From NCBI GenBank assembly GCA_025060615.1, contig JANXBS010000006.1, positions 1 to 64,000 of the forward strand: a DNA stretch of 64,000 nucleotides. The letters are read 5' to 3'. How positions within the stretch are numbered: the stretch's first letter is position 1; the number at the start of each line of letters is the position of its first letter. A model generated the notes under the pieces. It saw only the letters and a program-made list of their open reading frames with translations. It had not been told where the DNA came from and made no database searches. The position numbers and the translations under genes are program-made. The stretch comes from Anaerolineae bacterium. GTDB lineage: Bacteria; Chloroflexota; Anaerolineae; DUEN01. Shown piece after piece: positions 50,857-60,228 of the stretch.

Positions 50857-52053
50857 TCAGCTTCCTCGCAGCTCTTTCCAGGTTTGAACGAACACGTCCA
50901 CGTTGTGCCAGGTGTTCAGGGTGATCTCGGTGATGTTGTCCACAGGCGATAGGATGAACCCGTTGACACCATGCATCACCTCCAGCGCACGGGCAACGGC
51001 CTGGCGCACATCGTCCTCGGTGCCCTGCTCGATGGTGATGGCCGCGTTCACTCCACCCCACAGGCAAACGCGCCCACCCAGCTTGTCGCGCATGAGCTCC
51101 AACGGGGCATCCACGCCATGCTGGATCGGGTCCACGCCGATCAGCACATCCACACCTGCCTCCAGGATGGCGTCGAGCATAGGCACTACGTTGCTTGTCA
51201 TAATGTAGCCGAACGGCGTCCCATATTCATGGGCCATCTCCACTTCCCGCTTCAGCGTGGGGAGCAAAAATTGCCGATACAACTTGGGCGACCAGAAGTC
51301 GGCGCTCTCGTACCAGGCGCGGCGGATGAAGAGGTCGACCCCTGCCTCCAGGATCACGCGCATACGCTGTTCGTTCCACGCTGCAATGGTCGCCAGGAGG
51401 TCGGCCAGGAAATCCGGCTGGTCTATCGCCAGGTACACCATGTTCTCCAGTCCACATAGCCAGCCGACCATGTCCGCAGCGACCCCCCACCCTCCGGCGA
51501 TGAGGACGCCATGCTCGGCGCTGAACGCTCGCGCCCGCTCCATTTCCCGATGGAAGGCGGCGGTGTCCTCGGCGGTAGGGGGTACCAGGAGCGTGCGCAA
51601 CACCTCTAGGTCGGCGCGGGCGGTGATCAAGTGTTTGATCGCCCGTGAGACCTGGTAGTCGCCCATAATGGGCACGGCGTTGCCATACGGCCAGTCCTCG
51701 GTCTTCCGCACCCGCGTGAAGAGCGTCCCGGCCGGCGTGCGGTATTCCTTGTGCAAGATCGGGAACGGTTCCCCTGGCACGCGTTCCATCCACAAGCGCA
51801 CATCTACGCAGCGCGGCAGCCGGACGGGAAGGCCGCGCAGATCGGGATGGTTGGGCCGCTCATGGCGCCAGGACGATGGGACGAAGAGCCAGCTATCCAG
51901 CCCCATCGCCAGCTCTTTCTCGGCCAACTCGTAGGCGTCCTGGCAACGGCCGCGCATGGCGGCGAAGCTCATGAACGCGCAGGGGACGTGATCCACCTCC
52001 TGGCGGCGGATCGCTCGAATCAGGCGCTCGCGAGAGGTCAACAATCTGGGCAT
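50857..52053 (-). CDS. Uroporphyrinogen decarboxylase-family (MtaA/CmuA-like) protein
   Basis: 398 residues. URO-D features: TSRERLIRAIRRQEVDHVPC at the N-terminus, LIAGGWGVAADMVGWLCGLE, SNVVPMLDAILEAGVDVLIG followed by VDPIQHG, and the C-terminal VNGFILSPVDNITEITLNTW. Heme-synthesis signatures such as the N-terminal W-MRQAGR are absent, so it belongs to the large set of URO-D-fold proteins that includes corrinoid methyltransferases and unknowns in sugar operons. It sits between a DeoR regulator and a PfkB kinase. Exact reaction unknown. Confidence 0.8.
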   Translation of the reverse strand: MPRLLTSRERLIRAIRRQEVDHVPCAFMSFAAMRGRCQDAYELAEKELAMGLDSWLFVPSSWRHERPNHPDLRGLPVRLPRCVDVRLWMERVPGEPFPILHKEYRTPAGTLFTRVRKTEDWPYGNAVPIMGDYQVSRAIKHLITARADLEVLRTLLVPPTAEDTAAFHREMERARAFSAEHGVLIAGGWGVAADMVGWLCGLENMVYLAIDQPDFLADLLATIAAWNEQRMRVILEAGVDLFIRRAWYESADFWSPKLYRQFLLPTLKREVEMAHEYGTPFGYIMTSNVVPMLDAILEAGVDVLIGVDPIQHGVDAPLELMRDKLGGRVCLWGGVNAAITIEQGTEDDVRQAVARALEVMHGVNGFILSPVDNITEITLNTWHNVDVFVQTWKELRGS

Positions 52054-52069
52054 AGTTCGTCGCTGTATT

Positions 52070-52900
52070 TTAGCCTTTCAGGGCCTCGGAAGGCTGATCC
52101 GTTAGGGCGTTAGCTCCGTCCTCTACGGGAGCCACGATCACCTGGATATCCTGTCGGCGAAACTCCTGCAAGAGCTCTTCCGGTGTCAGGCTGTCGGTGA
52201 TGATGAGGTCTAATTCGGCGACCGGCACGCTTTGCAACAGAAACACCTGGCCAAATTTGGTATGGTCGGCCAGGACGATAACTTGACGGGAGGCGGCCAC
52301 CAGAGCGCGTTCCGTGCCGATCAGGACTTCAGCCTGAAGGTCGTTGGAAAGACCGACTCGGGGATCGATCCCCCGGCAGCCCAAGAAGAGCTTGTCCACA
52401 TTGATCCACCTTAACATCTCTTCGGCCATGGTGCCGAAGACGGCCATCTCCTCGTAGTTGATGCTGCCGCCGATTAACACCAGTCGGACCCCAGGGATGC
52501 CTGTCAGCTCGTGCGCGATGATCAGGCTGTTGGTGACTACCTGGAGATTATGCCAGGAGCGCATAGTGATCATGCGTGCTAGCTCTAGCACGGTGGAGCT
52601 AGCATCCAGCGCTATCACGTCGCCATCATGGATGAGCTCCACTGCGGCCAGGCCGATGGCCCACTTCTCCCTGGCCTGGGCTAACTGGCGTTGCACGACC
52701 GGAGGCTCTGGCACGCGCGGTATCTGCCGGCGAGCGCCGCCACGGATGCGCTGCAGATACCCTAGCTTGCCCAGCTCATCTAGGTCGCGCCGGATGGTGA
52801 TCTCGCTCACCTTCAAGCGCGCTGCCAGCTCGGCCACGGAGATCGTACCCCGTCGGACTACTTCTTGGAGGATCTCGCTCTGACGTTCCGACTTTAGCAC
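52070..52900 (-). CDS. DeoR/GlpR-family transcriptional regulator
   Basis: 276 residues. The DeoR winged helix is RQSEILQEVVRRGTISVAEL, then LAARLKVSEITIRRDLDELG, and the sugar-phosphate sensor domain follows with DVIALDASSTVLELARMI, VVTNSLIIAHEL, LVLIGGSINYEEMAVFG and VIVLADHTKFGQVFL. It should repress the operon until a phosphorylated sugar binds. GTG 52900 is chosen as start (KSERQ right after it, AAAGGA upstream); an earlier frame start at 52975 would enter the SIS gene. Confidence 0.87.
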   Translation of the reverse strand: MLKSERQSEILQEVVRRGTISVAELAARLKVSEITIRRDLDELGKLGYLQRIRGGARRQIPRVPEPPVVQRQLAQAREKWAIGLAAVELIHDGDVIALDASSTVLELARMITMRSWHNLQVVTNSLIIAHELTGIPGVRLVLIGGSINYEEMAVFGTMAEEMLRWINVDKLFLGCRGIDPRVGLSNDLQAEVLIGTERALVAASRQVIVLADHTKFGQVFLLQSVPVAELDLIITDSLTPEELLQEFRRQDIQVIVAPVEDGANALTDQPSEALKG

Positions 52901-52938
52901 CGCTATCCTTTCCCACGGCCGAAGTATGGGGCAATCGG

Positions 52939-54021
52939 CTATAGTCCTCCCTCGGTGCTCACCACATATGGGCAATACGTAAACGCGTCCGGGTTCTTGC
53001 CCCAGGAGAGGGCATGCTCATAGGCGCCGATCTGCGCAGGGATCACATCCAGAATGGGCTGCCAATCCGACTCGATCAGCGGCAGCTCGACTGTCAGCCC
53101 AGAGAAGGGCACCTGTTGTAGATCTGTGCCGATGATCAGGCAGCGCGCGCCCGTCCTCTGGATATCCTCGGCCAGCGCCAAGTCGTACTCGCGTAGCGGA
53201 GGATCCGCCGGAATCCATAGCAGGGCGCGAAAACGAGGGTCAATCACCTCCTGGGGGCCATGCCGAAAGGCGCCCGTGGTGAGAGCCGTGGCACCGGCTT
53301 TGCCGCCCTCTTCTAACAGCAAGCGGGCTTCATTGGCGCTGGCCCAACTGCCGCCGCGCGCCAGCGCGTAATAAACAGCCCCATGGCGAAAGAAGCCACT
53401 TTCCCGGATGAGCGCATGCCACGTATCCAATCGTTTCGCGACCGACTGCCAAGCCTGGATCAGAAGATCGGCGGGGAACGTGGCATTGGGATCGCAGATG
53501 GCGGCCCCCAGCGCTAGCAACCCCTGGACCAGCGCCGTGTACATGCGCAGCGAGACCAGGTGGTCGAAATCGGTACGTAGATGGATCACGCTGCGGGCAT
53601 AGGCAGTCAGAGGGCTCTCAGGCACGTTGGTGACAGCTGCCACCGGGACCCGGAGCGCGCGACACTTCTCCATCAGCTTAACGATCTCGACGCTCTGGCC
53701 GCTGCGCGAGGCCACGATCAACCCAGCTCCCGGCGGGATCGGATGATGATAAACCAGCTCCGAGGCGTCCACGACCTTGGCGATCCACCCACGGCGGGCG
53801 AGGAAAGCATCCAGGGCTAGCCCGGCGTGATAGGAGCTGCCGATGCCAGTGATGAGCAGGGGGGAACGCTGGCGCAACCACTCAGCCGCAGCGAGGATTT
53901 GCGGCCACTGATCATTCAACGCCATCGCCGATCGGATCAGGCTAGAGGGCTGTCCGTACCAGTCGGCCAGGTATCGGGATGAGCCATCCGCGCGAAGGCG
54001 ATGAGAAGACGTCACGTCCAT
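52939..54021 (-). CDS. SIS-domain sugar isomerase/deaminase-like protein
   Basis: 360 residues, two SIS domains. ITGIGSSYHAGLALDAFLAR, IVASRSGQSVEIVKLMEKCR (phosphate-binding S-R-S-G-Q-S) and AVTNVPESPLTAYA match the isomerase half of glucosamine-6-phosphate synthase and its relatives (AgaS, FrlB), without the glutaminase domain. The second domain has LARGGSWASANEARLLLEEG and TTGAFRHGPQEVIDPRFRAL. It probably isomerises or deaminates an amino-sugar or keto-sugar phosphate. ATG 54021 follows GAAAGG; longer starts exist at 54042 and 54120. It heads the operon. Confidence 0.82.
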   Translation of the reverse strand: MDVTSSHRLRADGSSRYLADWYGQPSSLIRSAMALNDQWPQILAAAEWLRQRSPLLITGIGSSYHAGLALDAFLARRGWIAKVVDASELVYHHPIPPGAGLIVASRSGQSVEIVKLMEKCRALRVPVAAVTNVPESPLTAYARSVIHLRTDFDHLVSLRMYTALVQGLLALGAAICDPNATFPADLLIQAWQSVAKRLDTWHALIRESGFFRHGAVYYALARGGSWASANEARLLLEEGGKAGATALTTGAFRHGPQEVIDPRFRALLWIPADPPLREYDLALAEDIQRTGARCLIIGTDLQQVPFSGLTVELPLIESDWQPILDVIPAQIGAYEHALSWGKNPDAFTYCPYVVSTEGGL

Positions 54022-54091
54022 CGATTGCCTTTCTATTGACATTCCAACGGCCGCGCATGACGTTATCAGGGGAGAAACGCTTTCAGTATTC

Positions 54092-54120
54092 AGTATATCA
54101 CCAGAGTGAATGATTGTCAA
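54092..54120 (-). promoter_or_regulatory. Sigma-70 promoter of the SIS-DeoR-UROD-PfkB-GH4 operon
   Basis: On the minus strand TTGACA (54115-54120), 17 bp, TATACT (54092-54097). Start point near 54085, about 65 bases before ATG 54021. Confidence 0.8.
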
Positions 54121-54180
54121 GGGATATTTGTTTGATTTTGTTCGATCTCTTGGCTTTCCATGAATGAAAATGATTCATTA
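54121..54180. promoter_or_regulatory. AT-rich repeat block between divergent promoters, probable DeoR operator
   Basis: The 90 bases between the two promoters contain T-rich direct repeats (GATATTTGTTTGATTTTG then TTCGAT, 54123-54146) and an inverted repeat ATGAAT/ATTCAT (54160-54178). Copies of TGATT also lie inside the -35 side of the minus promoter. DeoR-family proteins bind such tandem T-rich sites. The resident DeoR regulator is the likely binder; site boundaries are a guess. Confidence 0.4.
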
Positions 54181-54209
54181 ATCAGGCCTGCTCTCCCGAA
54201 TTCCGGGGT

Positions 54210-54239
54210 TTGACAAACTCCCGCTCACCGGTCTATGAT
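54210..54239 (+). promoter_or_regulatory. Sigma-70 promoter of the alpha-mannosidase gene
   Basis: TTGACA (54210-54215), 18 bp, TATGAT (54234-54239). Start point near 54246. An ATG at 54235 falls inside the -10 box, so translation should start at ATG 54304 instead. Confidence 0.7.
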
Positions 54240-54303
54240 GGTTTCACCCCCAACGACAGATGCCTGTCGGCGAATTCCCGACGAGGAAGGGTTCAAGGAC
54301 GCC

Positions 54304-56979
54304 ATGTCCCACATCGAAACATTGTTCCTAATCCATCACAGCCACACCGACGTCGGATACACCCATGACCAGCCCATCGTCTTCGATCTGCATGAGCGGT
54401 TCATCCGTCAGGCGCTAGAGCTGGCCGAGCGGGATGCGGACAAGGAGAGCGATGGAGCCTTCCGCTGGACGGTGGAGAATACCTATGTCCTCAGCCGTTG
54501 GCTCGCTCACGCCTCCGCAGCCGAGATTGAGCGGTTCCAAGCCCTGGAGCGCGCCGGCCGCATCGAGGTCACCGCTATGTTCGCTAACCTGACGCCGCTG
54601 TTAGACACGGATGAGCTGATCGAAAGCCTTCAACTGGTGGGCCGATTGCGGCAGGATTATGGCTTCACCATCACCTCGGCTATGAATTGTGACGTCAATG
54701 GCGAGAACTGGACGTTAGTGGATTTGCTGCTGGACATCGGGATCTGGGGCTTCACCATGGCCATCAATACCCACTTCGGCGGCGCCCCGTTCCAGCGGCC
54801 TAACGTCTTCCGCTGGCAAGGGCCCAGCGGGCGTTCCATCCTCGCTTACAACGGCTGGCCCTATGACCAAGGCTGGCGCTTCGGCATCGGCCGCAGCTTT
54901 GAGGAGTTCGAACAGATCTGGTGGCCGCGCGTCCTGCGCCGTATGGAGGAGATAGGGTATCCACTGCCTGTGGTGATGGTCCAGAGCTTCCACCCGTTCG
55001 GCGATAACGGGCCGGCCTTTGCTGGTTTCTCCGAGTGGATCGAGCGTTGGAACGCCGAGGGAAAAGCCCCCCGGATCCGGCTGGCGACGCCGCGCCAGTG
55101 GTGGGAGGCCGTTAAGCCGTATATGGACCAATTACCCCTCTACCGGGGGGATTGGACGGACTACTGGAACTTCGGCTGTGCCAGCAGCGCGCGGGAACAA
55201 GCGATCAACCGCCAGAGCCGGGCCCGGTTGCGCGCCGCCGATGCGCTGGCCGCTGCTGTCTTGGCCGCTAGCGGGAAGGCCGCGGACCCCTGGCTCCTGC
55301 GATCGTTCTCGCGCTATCGACAGGAGGCGTGGGATCAGCTCCTGCTGTGGGATGAGCACACCTGGGGGGCCGATATCTCCGTCTCCCGGCCGGACGCAGA
55401 GGACACAGCTGCGCAGTGGTCCCATAAGGCCCACTTCGCCTATCAGGCCCGTAGCTTGAGCCTCCTCCTGCAGCGCGACGCGCTGGCGGCGCTGGCCCGA
55501 CAGGTCCAGCGCGCAGCTCCCGATGATCTCCTGATCGTCAACCCGTTGCCCTGGGAGCGCATAGTGAGTGGAGACATCTCTAACTGGGTGCTCTCGCCGC
55601 GCGGCCAACCGGAGGACTCCACCGCCGGACGCCATACGCAAGATCGTCAACCCGTGCCGCGGCGTTTTCATGCGCTGCTGGGATCAACCGAGGCGCAAGA
55701 GCTGAACTTGGAACGGACAGCGCTGCCCCCTATCTCAGTGCCCGGCTATGGATACACGGTGGTCCCTCGCGCTCGGCTGGTCACCTATCGCCTGGCCGAT
55801 CACGTGAGTGAGGATGCCGTGGTCGAGACAGATCGCCATCGCCTGGTCTTTGACATGGAACGGGGTGGGATCCTGAGCTGGCTTGACAAAGCCTTGGGAC
55901 ACGAATGGGTTGATGCAGAGAGCGGCTATCGGTTCAACAGCTTTATCCATGAGGAGGTAGCCAACCACAGGCATCCGTGGCCTCGCCACCTTCTGTTCCA
56001 CATGGAGTGGGAATCTGCGGAGGTCGAGCGGCCCTCGGGTTGGCGGCGAGGCTGGCGGGCGCGGCGTCGTACACCGACCGACCTGTTGGGACATCAGGTA
56101 TTTCGTACCCCATTGGGGATCCGAGTGGTCCAAATCCTAGAAGCGCCCGGCATCGTAGGCCCTCTGGTTCAGGAGACCTTCCTGCCGGCCTATGCCCCGT
56201 GGGTAGAGTTTCGCGCGCACTGGCACATGAGCCTCACCGATCATCCTGAGTCCACCTATCTCGCTTATCCCTTCCGGCTGTCGGGGGCGACGGTTCGGCT
56301 GGACCTGGGTCCGCAGGCGATGCGGCCGGAAGCGGATCAGCTCCCGGGCGTCTGCCGGGACTACTTCACCGTGCAGAATTGGGTGGATTTCCACAACGGT
56401 GAAGTGGGGATCACGATTGCTACGCCGGAGAACCCCATGGTGCAATTGGGCGATTTCTCCTTCGGCCGTTACCGGGCGTCCTTTGCCCTGTCTCGGCCCT
56501 TATTCTTGGGCTGGGTGACGAACAACTACTGGGAAACCAATTTTCGCGCCCATCAGCCAGGCCTGGTGACGGCCCGCTATCGCGTTCTGCCCTATGTCGG
56601 CCCCTTCGACGAGGGACGGGCCCATCGGTTCGGATGGGAGGCCCTGTACGACCAGCCGCTGGCTCAACATCTCGGAGAGCCGACGGCGGGGACGCCGTGG
56701 CCGACATCCGGCTCGCTCCTCCGGCTGCCCCAGCCGCCAGTGATGGTCCTGAGCCTCAGGCCGGTTGCGGATGGTGGGATCGCGGTGCGCCTGCTCAACG
56801 CCAGCGACATACCTCAGCGAGCTGAGATCGGCTCGGCGCTGTTACATATCGTCGACGCCACTCTCTGTGATCTGTTTGATCAACCCAGCGGGGGCGAGGC
56901 GACCTTACACGATGGGACGGTAGTCGTGGAAATGGATCCTCGGCAGATAGTCGTCTTGAAGTTGCAAGTGGCTGGTTAG
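54304..56979 (+). CDS. GH38-like alpha-mannosidase family protein
   Basis: 891 residues. The N-terminal seven-stranded barrel has the GH38 zinc site start HHSHTDVGYTHDQPIVFD (H-x-D) and the expected nucleophile Asp region ITSAMNCDVNGENWTLVDLL. Later, VMVQSFHPFGDNGPAF and WDEHTWGADISVSRPD (second zinc-side His) match. The C-terminal beta domains include VVETDRHRLVFDMERGGILS with WLDKALGHEWVDAE, typical of GH38 C-terminal sheets. It removes alpha-mannosyl or related residues. No signal peptide, so it acts in the cytoplasm on imported glycans. The start is set by the promoter and AAGGA before ATG 54304. Confidence 0.85.
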   Translation: MSHIETLFLIHHSHTDVGYTHDQPIVFDLHERFIRQALELAERDADKESDGAFRWTVENTYVLSRWLAHASAAEIERFQALERAGRIEVTAMFANLTPLLDTDELIESLQLVGRLRQDYGFTITSAMNCDVNGENWTLVDLLLDIGIWGFTMAINTHFGGAPFQRPNVFRWQGPSGRSILAYNGWPYDQGWRFGIGRSFEEFEQIWWPRVLRRMEEIGYPLPVVMVQSFHPFGDNGPAFAGFSEWIERWNAEGKAPRIRLATPRQWWEAVKPYMDQLPLYRGDWTDYWNFGCASSAREQAINRQSRARLRAADALAAAVLAASGKAADPWLLRSFSRYRQEAWDQLLLWDEHTWGADISVSRPDAEDTAAQWSHKAHFAYQARSLSLLLQRDALAALARQVQRAAPDDLLIVNPLPWERIVSGDISNWVLSPRGQPEDSTAGRHTQDRQPVPRRFHALLGSTEAQELNLERTALPPISVPGYGYTVVPRARLVTYRLADHVSEDAVVETDRHRLVFDMERGGILSWLDKALGHEWVDAESGYRFNSFIHEEVANHRHPWPRHLLFHMEWESAEVERPSGWRRGWRARRRTPTDLLGHQVFRTPLGIRVVQILEAPGIVGPLVQETFLPAYAPWVEFRAHWHMSLTDHPESTYLAYPFRLSGATVRLDLGPQAMRPEADQLPGVCRDYFTVQNWVDFHNGEVGITIATPENPMVQLGDFSFGRYRASFALSRPLFLGWVTNNYWETNFRAHQPGLVTARYRVLPYVGPFDEGRAHRFGWEALYDQPLAQHLGEPTAGTPWPTSGSLLRLPQPPVMVLSLRPVADGGIAVRLLNASDIPQRAEIGSALLHIVDATLCDLFDQPSGGEATLHDGTVVVEMDPRQIVVLKLQVAG

Positions 56980-57061
56980 CCGGGAGACCAAAAGGGTCAT
57001 GTTCAAATCTTCCAGAGAAGAACAGTGAAGCTCCATGAAGAGGTTCTCCCTAGAACAGGCT

Positions 57062-57090
57062 TTGGCACGCCACCCAACGTATGGTAGAAT
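57062..57090 (+). promoter_or_regulatory. Sigma-70 promoter giving a leaderless mRNA
   Basis: TTGGCA (57062-57067), 17 bp, TAGAAT (57085-57090). The start point falls on or beside the ATG at 57097, and no ribosome site precedes it. Confidence 0.65.
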
Positions 57091-57096
57091 ATTCCC

Positions 57097-58221
57097 ATGC
57101 GGAAGCGACTGACCCATTGCGCTTTTCTCGTATGCATCGCCGGTCAAGCTCTGATGGCCCTTGGATGGCAACCACCGCCAGCGATGGCAGACTCGGTGGA
57201 ACGGCTCGTGTTGGCCTTCTACTACACCTGGTTCGACGAGAGAACCTGGACGCCTGACCAAGTGCCCGATTTTCCCTTAGAGCCTTATGTCTCGCGAGAC
57301 CCCGCAGTGATGCGCCGTCACATCGAGCAGGCCAAGCAGGCTGGCATTGACGCTTTTGTTGTCTCCTGGTATGGTCCCCAGGTAGAGAACAACCAAACAG
57401 AGACGAACTTTGCGATCATGCTGAACGAGGCAGCGGCCCAGGGCTTCCGGCTGGCCGTGGACTTCGAGGTGCGGTCGCCCTTCTACCGCAGCCAGGACGA
57501 CGTTATTCGCGCGCTGCAGCACCTGATCCAACACCACGCGCAACACCCAGCTTACCTCCGCTGGCAGGGTAAGCCGGTGATCTTCTTCTGGCGCAACCAA
57601 TCGGTCTTTCGGGCCGAGGGTCAGTCGGCTTTGACGGCCTGGCAGCATATCCGCTCACAAGTGGACCCTCATCGCCAGACGATCTGGATCGCTGAAGGGG
57701 TGGATGTTTCCTTCCTGGAGGTGTTCGATGGGCACCACCTGTACACGGTTACCTGGAACCCGCCTACCGATCCGGCGCGCACGGCGGCCAAGTTCTCTCG
57801 CCTGGTGCGAGAGGCCGCGGCCCGACTGGGGCAGCCGAAGCTGTGGGTGGCGACGGTAATGCCCGGCTGGGACAGCACTCGTGCCGGGCGTGGTAGCGGA
57901 TTTGTGCGCAGCCGGGAGGATGGCGCCTACTACGCCTATACTTGGCAAGCGGCACTCGCCAGCGCGCCGGACTGGGTGATCATCACCTCGTTTAACGAGT
58001 GGCGCGAGGGCACCTATATCGAGCCAAGCCGAGCCTATGGAGATCGCTATCTGCACTTGACGGCCGAATGGTCGGCGCGATTCAAGTCCGGTGAGATCCC
58101 CACGCCAGCGGCGCCGCCAGCCGTGTTGATCACTCCCCCCTCACGTCCACGCCCCACACCGACTCCGCTTCCGACCCCTAGGCCCATACCGAAACGTTGG
58201 CAAAAGCTTTTGGAGCGCTAA
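57097..58221 (+). CDS. Secreted GH99-like glycosidase
   Basis: 374 residues. A signal peptide (MRKRLTHCAFLVCIAGQALM, cleavage near PAMA-DS) leads to a barrel domain like GH99/GH71 endo-alpha-mannanases: VLAFYYTWFDERTW, AKQAGIDAFVVSWYGPQ, FRLAVDFEVR, KPVIFFWRNQ and VIITSFNEWREGTYIEPS (the F-N-E-W-x-E-x-x-x-I-E-P motif). A Pro/Thr-rich tail (about 345-365) follows. It would trim mannan or similar polymers outside the cell, feeding the mannosidase and importer systems. It appears leaderless. Confidence 0.82.
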   Translation: MRKRLTHCAFLVCIAGQALMALGWQPPPAMADSVERLVLAFYYTWFDERTWTPDQVPDFPLEPYVSRDPAVMRRHIEQAKQAGIDAFVVSWYGPQVENNQTETNFAIMLNEAAAQGFRLAVDFEVRSPFYRSQDDVIRALQHLIQHHAQHPAYLRWQGKPVIFFWRNQSVFRAEGQSALTAWQHIRSQVDPHRQTIWIAEGVDVSFLEVFDGHHLYTVTWNPPTDPARTAAKFSRLVREAAARLGQPKLWVATVMPGWDSTRAGRGSGFVRSREDGAYYAYTWQAALASAPDWVIITSFNEWREGTYIEPSRAYGDRYLHLTAEWSARFKSGEIPTPAAPPAVLITPPSRPRPTPTPLPTPRPIPKRWQKLLER

Positions 58222-58259
58222 GAGGGATGTGAACGGTCGAGTCCAAGGAGGACTCCCTC

Positions 58260-58820
58260 ATGGGCAAGGACCATCTGCTGGACGATGTCGCACGGATCCT
58301 GATCACCGAACAAGAGCTGCGCAGGCGCATTACGGAGCTGGGCGAGCAGATCAGCCATGATTATCAGGGCCGGCCGTTGTTGCTGGTCGCCGTGCTCAAG
58401 GGAAGCGTGATGTTCCTGGCGGATCTAATGCGCGCTATCCACATCCCGCATGCCATTGACTTCATGGCCACGTCCAGCTATGGCAGTGGCACCCATTCCA
58501 GCGGTGTCGTGCGAATCCTGAAGGACCTGGACGAGCCGATCGAGGGCAAGGATGTGCTCTTGGTCGAGGACATCATAGACACGGGGCATACGCTGGATTA
58601 CTTACTCCGTATCCTAGAAGAGCGTCGCCCCAACTCCCTGCGGGTCTGCGCGCTGTTGGACAAGCGCGAGCGTCGTGAGGTAGAGGTCCCTGTACACTAC
58701 GTCGGCTTCACAATTCCGAACGAGTTCGTGATTGGATACGGGTTAGATTATGCTCAGATCTATCGGAACCTGCCGTTCATCGGCGTGCTCAAGCCAGAAG
58801 TGTATCAGAAGACCGGGTAA
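58260..58820 (+). CDS. hpt: Hypoxanthine phosphoribosyltransferase
   Basis: 186 residues. The PRPP loop [20 protein letters not shown], the N-terminal [20 protein letters not shown] and [20 protein letters not shown], plus [20 protein letters not shown], define HPRT. It salvages hypoxanthine and guanine to IMP and GMP. AAGGAGGA precedes ATG 58260. The 3' end overlaps the start of the LysM-M23 gene. Confidence 0.95.
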   Translation: MGKDHLLDDVARILITEQELRRRITELGEQISHDYQGRPLLLVAVLKGSVMFLADLMRAIHIPHAIDFMATSSYGSGTHSSGVVRILKDLDEPIEGKDVLLVEDIIDTGHTLDYLLRILEERRPNSLRVCALLDKRERREVEVPVHYVGFTIPNEFVIGYGLDYAQIYRNLPFIGVLKPEVYQKTG

Positions 58821-60045
58821 ATGGTTTCTCCTCGCAGCGCTGTTCACCCTTTTGTGGTTAGGGTTGGCACCGGTCGTCCTCGCTCGCTCAGGCGATGAAA
58901 CGTATACAGTTCAGCCGGGCGACACCCTCTCGCAAATTGCCCTTCGCTATCAGGTCTCCGTCGTCGAGCTGGTCCGACTCAACGGGCTGCGCGATCCGAA
59001 CTTCATCCGGGTGGGACAGAAGTTGACCATCCCCAGCACGGCGAGCACCCCTATCACCCCTCGCGGCGGCATCGTGCCCTACCGCGTGCAGCGCGGTGAT
59101 ACCCTCTTCCTGTTAGCCCAACGATATGGCACTACTGTGGAAGCCATTGCCCAGGTCAATGGGCTACGCAACCCCCATCAAATCGTCGTCGGACAACTGC
59201 TGTCCATCCCCACCACCGTCACCGAAGACGTGCCGTATATGCCGTCAGGCCCTATCACGGCCGTCCAGGTGGTCCCCCCCGTTGTGCAGCAGGGACAGAC
59301 CCTGCTCGTGCGCGTGCAGTTGAGCGCGCCTGCCCAGCTCGCCATCTGGTTCGATGGCAAGCCTTTGCTCTTGGCGAAGGACGAAGGCATGTACTGGGGC
59401 CTCGCGCCAATTGGGGCGCTGATGACACCGGGGCGCAAGGACCTGCGGGTGCAGGCAGAGTGGGGACACGAGACGGTGGAAGTGGTATGGCCGATCTGGG
59501 TGGTTCAGGGCGATTACCCGGTGCAGCACATCGTGCTGCCCCCCGCTAAAAGCGAGCTCCTAGACCCGGCCAAGCTTCAGGCAGAGCGGGAGCGATTGGC
59601 CACCGCATGGGCTGAAACTGCGCAGGAGCCACTGTGGGATGGCCCCTTTGCCACGCCACTGGCGCCCGGCTTTGCGACGTCTTCGCCGTTCGGCGTCCGC
59701 CGTGCCTACAACAACGGGCCGGTCAACAGCTATCACGAGGGGCATGACTTCTCAGCGCCGGAGGGGACGCCCGTCGTAGCGCCGGCTGCAGGCCGGGTGA
59801 TCCTGGCTGAGCCTCTGACGGTGCGTGGCAACGCGGTGGTCATTGATCACGGGCTGGGCGTGCACACGGGATACTGGCATCTGTCGCGCATAGACGTCAA
59901 GCCCGGACAGACTGTGCAGCCAGGGGATCCCATCGGCCTGGTGGGGACGACCGGGCTCTCCACGGGCGCGCACCTACACTGGGAGCTGCGCATCGGTGCT
60001 GTGCCAGTGGACCCGATCGAGTGGACACGACGAGTCTTCCCCTAA
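58750..60045 (+). CDS. Secreted LysM-M23 peptidase
   Basis: 431 residues. A hydrophobic segment [20 protein letters not shown] (residues about 24-43) acts as signal peptide. Two LysM domains follow ([20 protein letters not shown] and [20 protein letters not shown]), then a middle beta domain, and an M23 domain with zinc ligands in [20 protein letters not shown] (H-x4-D) and [17 protein letters not shown] (H-x-H). It cleaves peptidoglycan cross-links. The only ATG in frame (58750) lies 71 bases inside hpt, giving an unusually long 23-residue N-region and no clear ribosome site, so the true start is uncertain. Confidence 0.82.
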   Translation: MLRSIGTCRSSACSSQKCIRRPGKWFLLAALFTLLWLGLAPVVLARSGDETYTVQPGDTLSQIALRYQVSVVELVRLNGLRDPNFIRVGQKLTIPSTASTPITPRGGIVPYRVQRGDTLFLLAQRYGTTVEAIAQVNGLRNPHQIVVGQLLSIPTTVTEDVPYMPSGPITAVQVVPPVVQQGQTLLVRVQLSAPAQLAIWFDGKPLLLAKDEGMYWGLAPIGALMTPGRKDLRVQAEWGHETVEVVWPIWVVQGDYPVQHIVLPPAKSELLDPAKLQAERERLATAWAETAQEPLWDGPFATPLAPGFATSSPFGVRRAYNNGPVNSYHEGHDFSAPEGTPVVAPAAGRVILAEPLTVRGNAVVIDHGLGVHTGYWHLSRIDVKPGQTVQPGDPIGLVGTTGLSTGAHLHWELRIGAVPVDPIEWTRRVFP

Positions 60046-60228
60046 AGCCCGTAGCCAGACACACAAAAGAGCCTACCGGCCTCCCATAACGAGCCCACGG
60101 CAGGCCTAAAGATGCAACTTGCCACTCCGCGGGTCTCTGCAGCTCAGGGCGTCGCTTTGACTTCCCAGGCAACGCGCGGGAGAGTGAGCTGAGGGAGATT
60201 GGACAACTTGGCCTTGCGAAGGGCAATT
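60046..60228. other. Convergent intergenic region with imperfect hairpin
   Basis: No gene is supported here. GCCTACCGG and ACGGCAGGC (about 60086-60116) can pair with one internal mismatch to give a hairpin after the M23 gene, without a T-run. The remaining bases up to the L25 stop at 60229 show no family resemblance on either strand. Confidence 0.3.

Noticed and set aside
60046-60228. tRNA or other small RNA gene after the M23 gene
   Set aside because: No T-loop or anticodon-stem pattern, only an imperfect hairpin.
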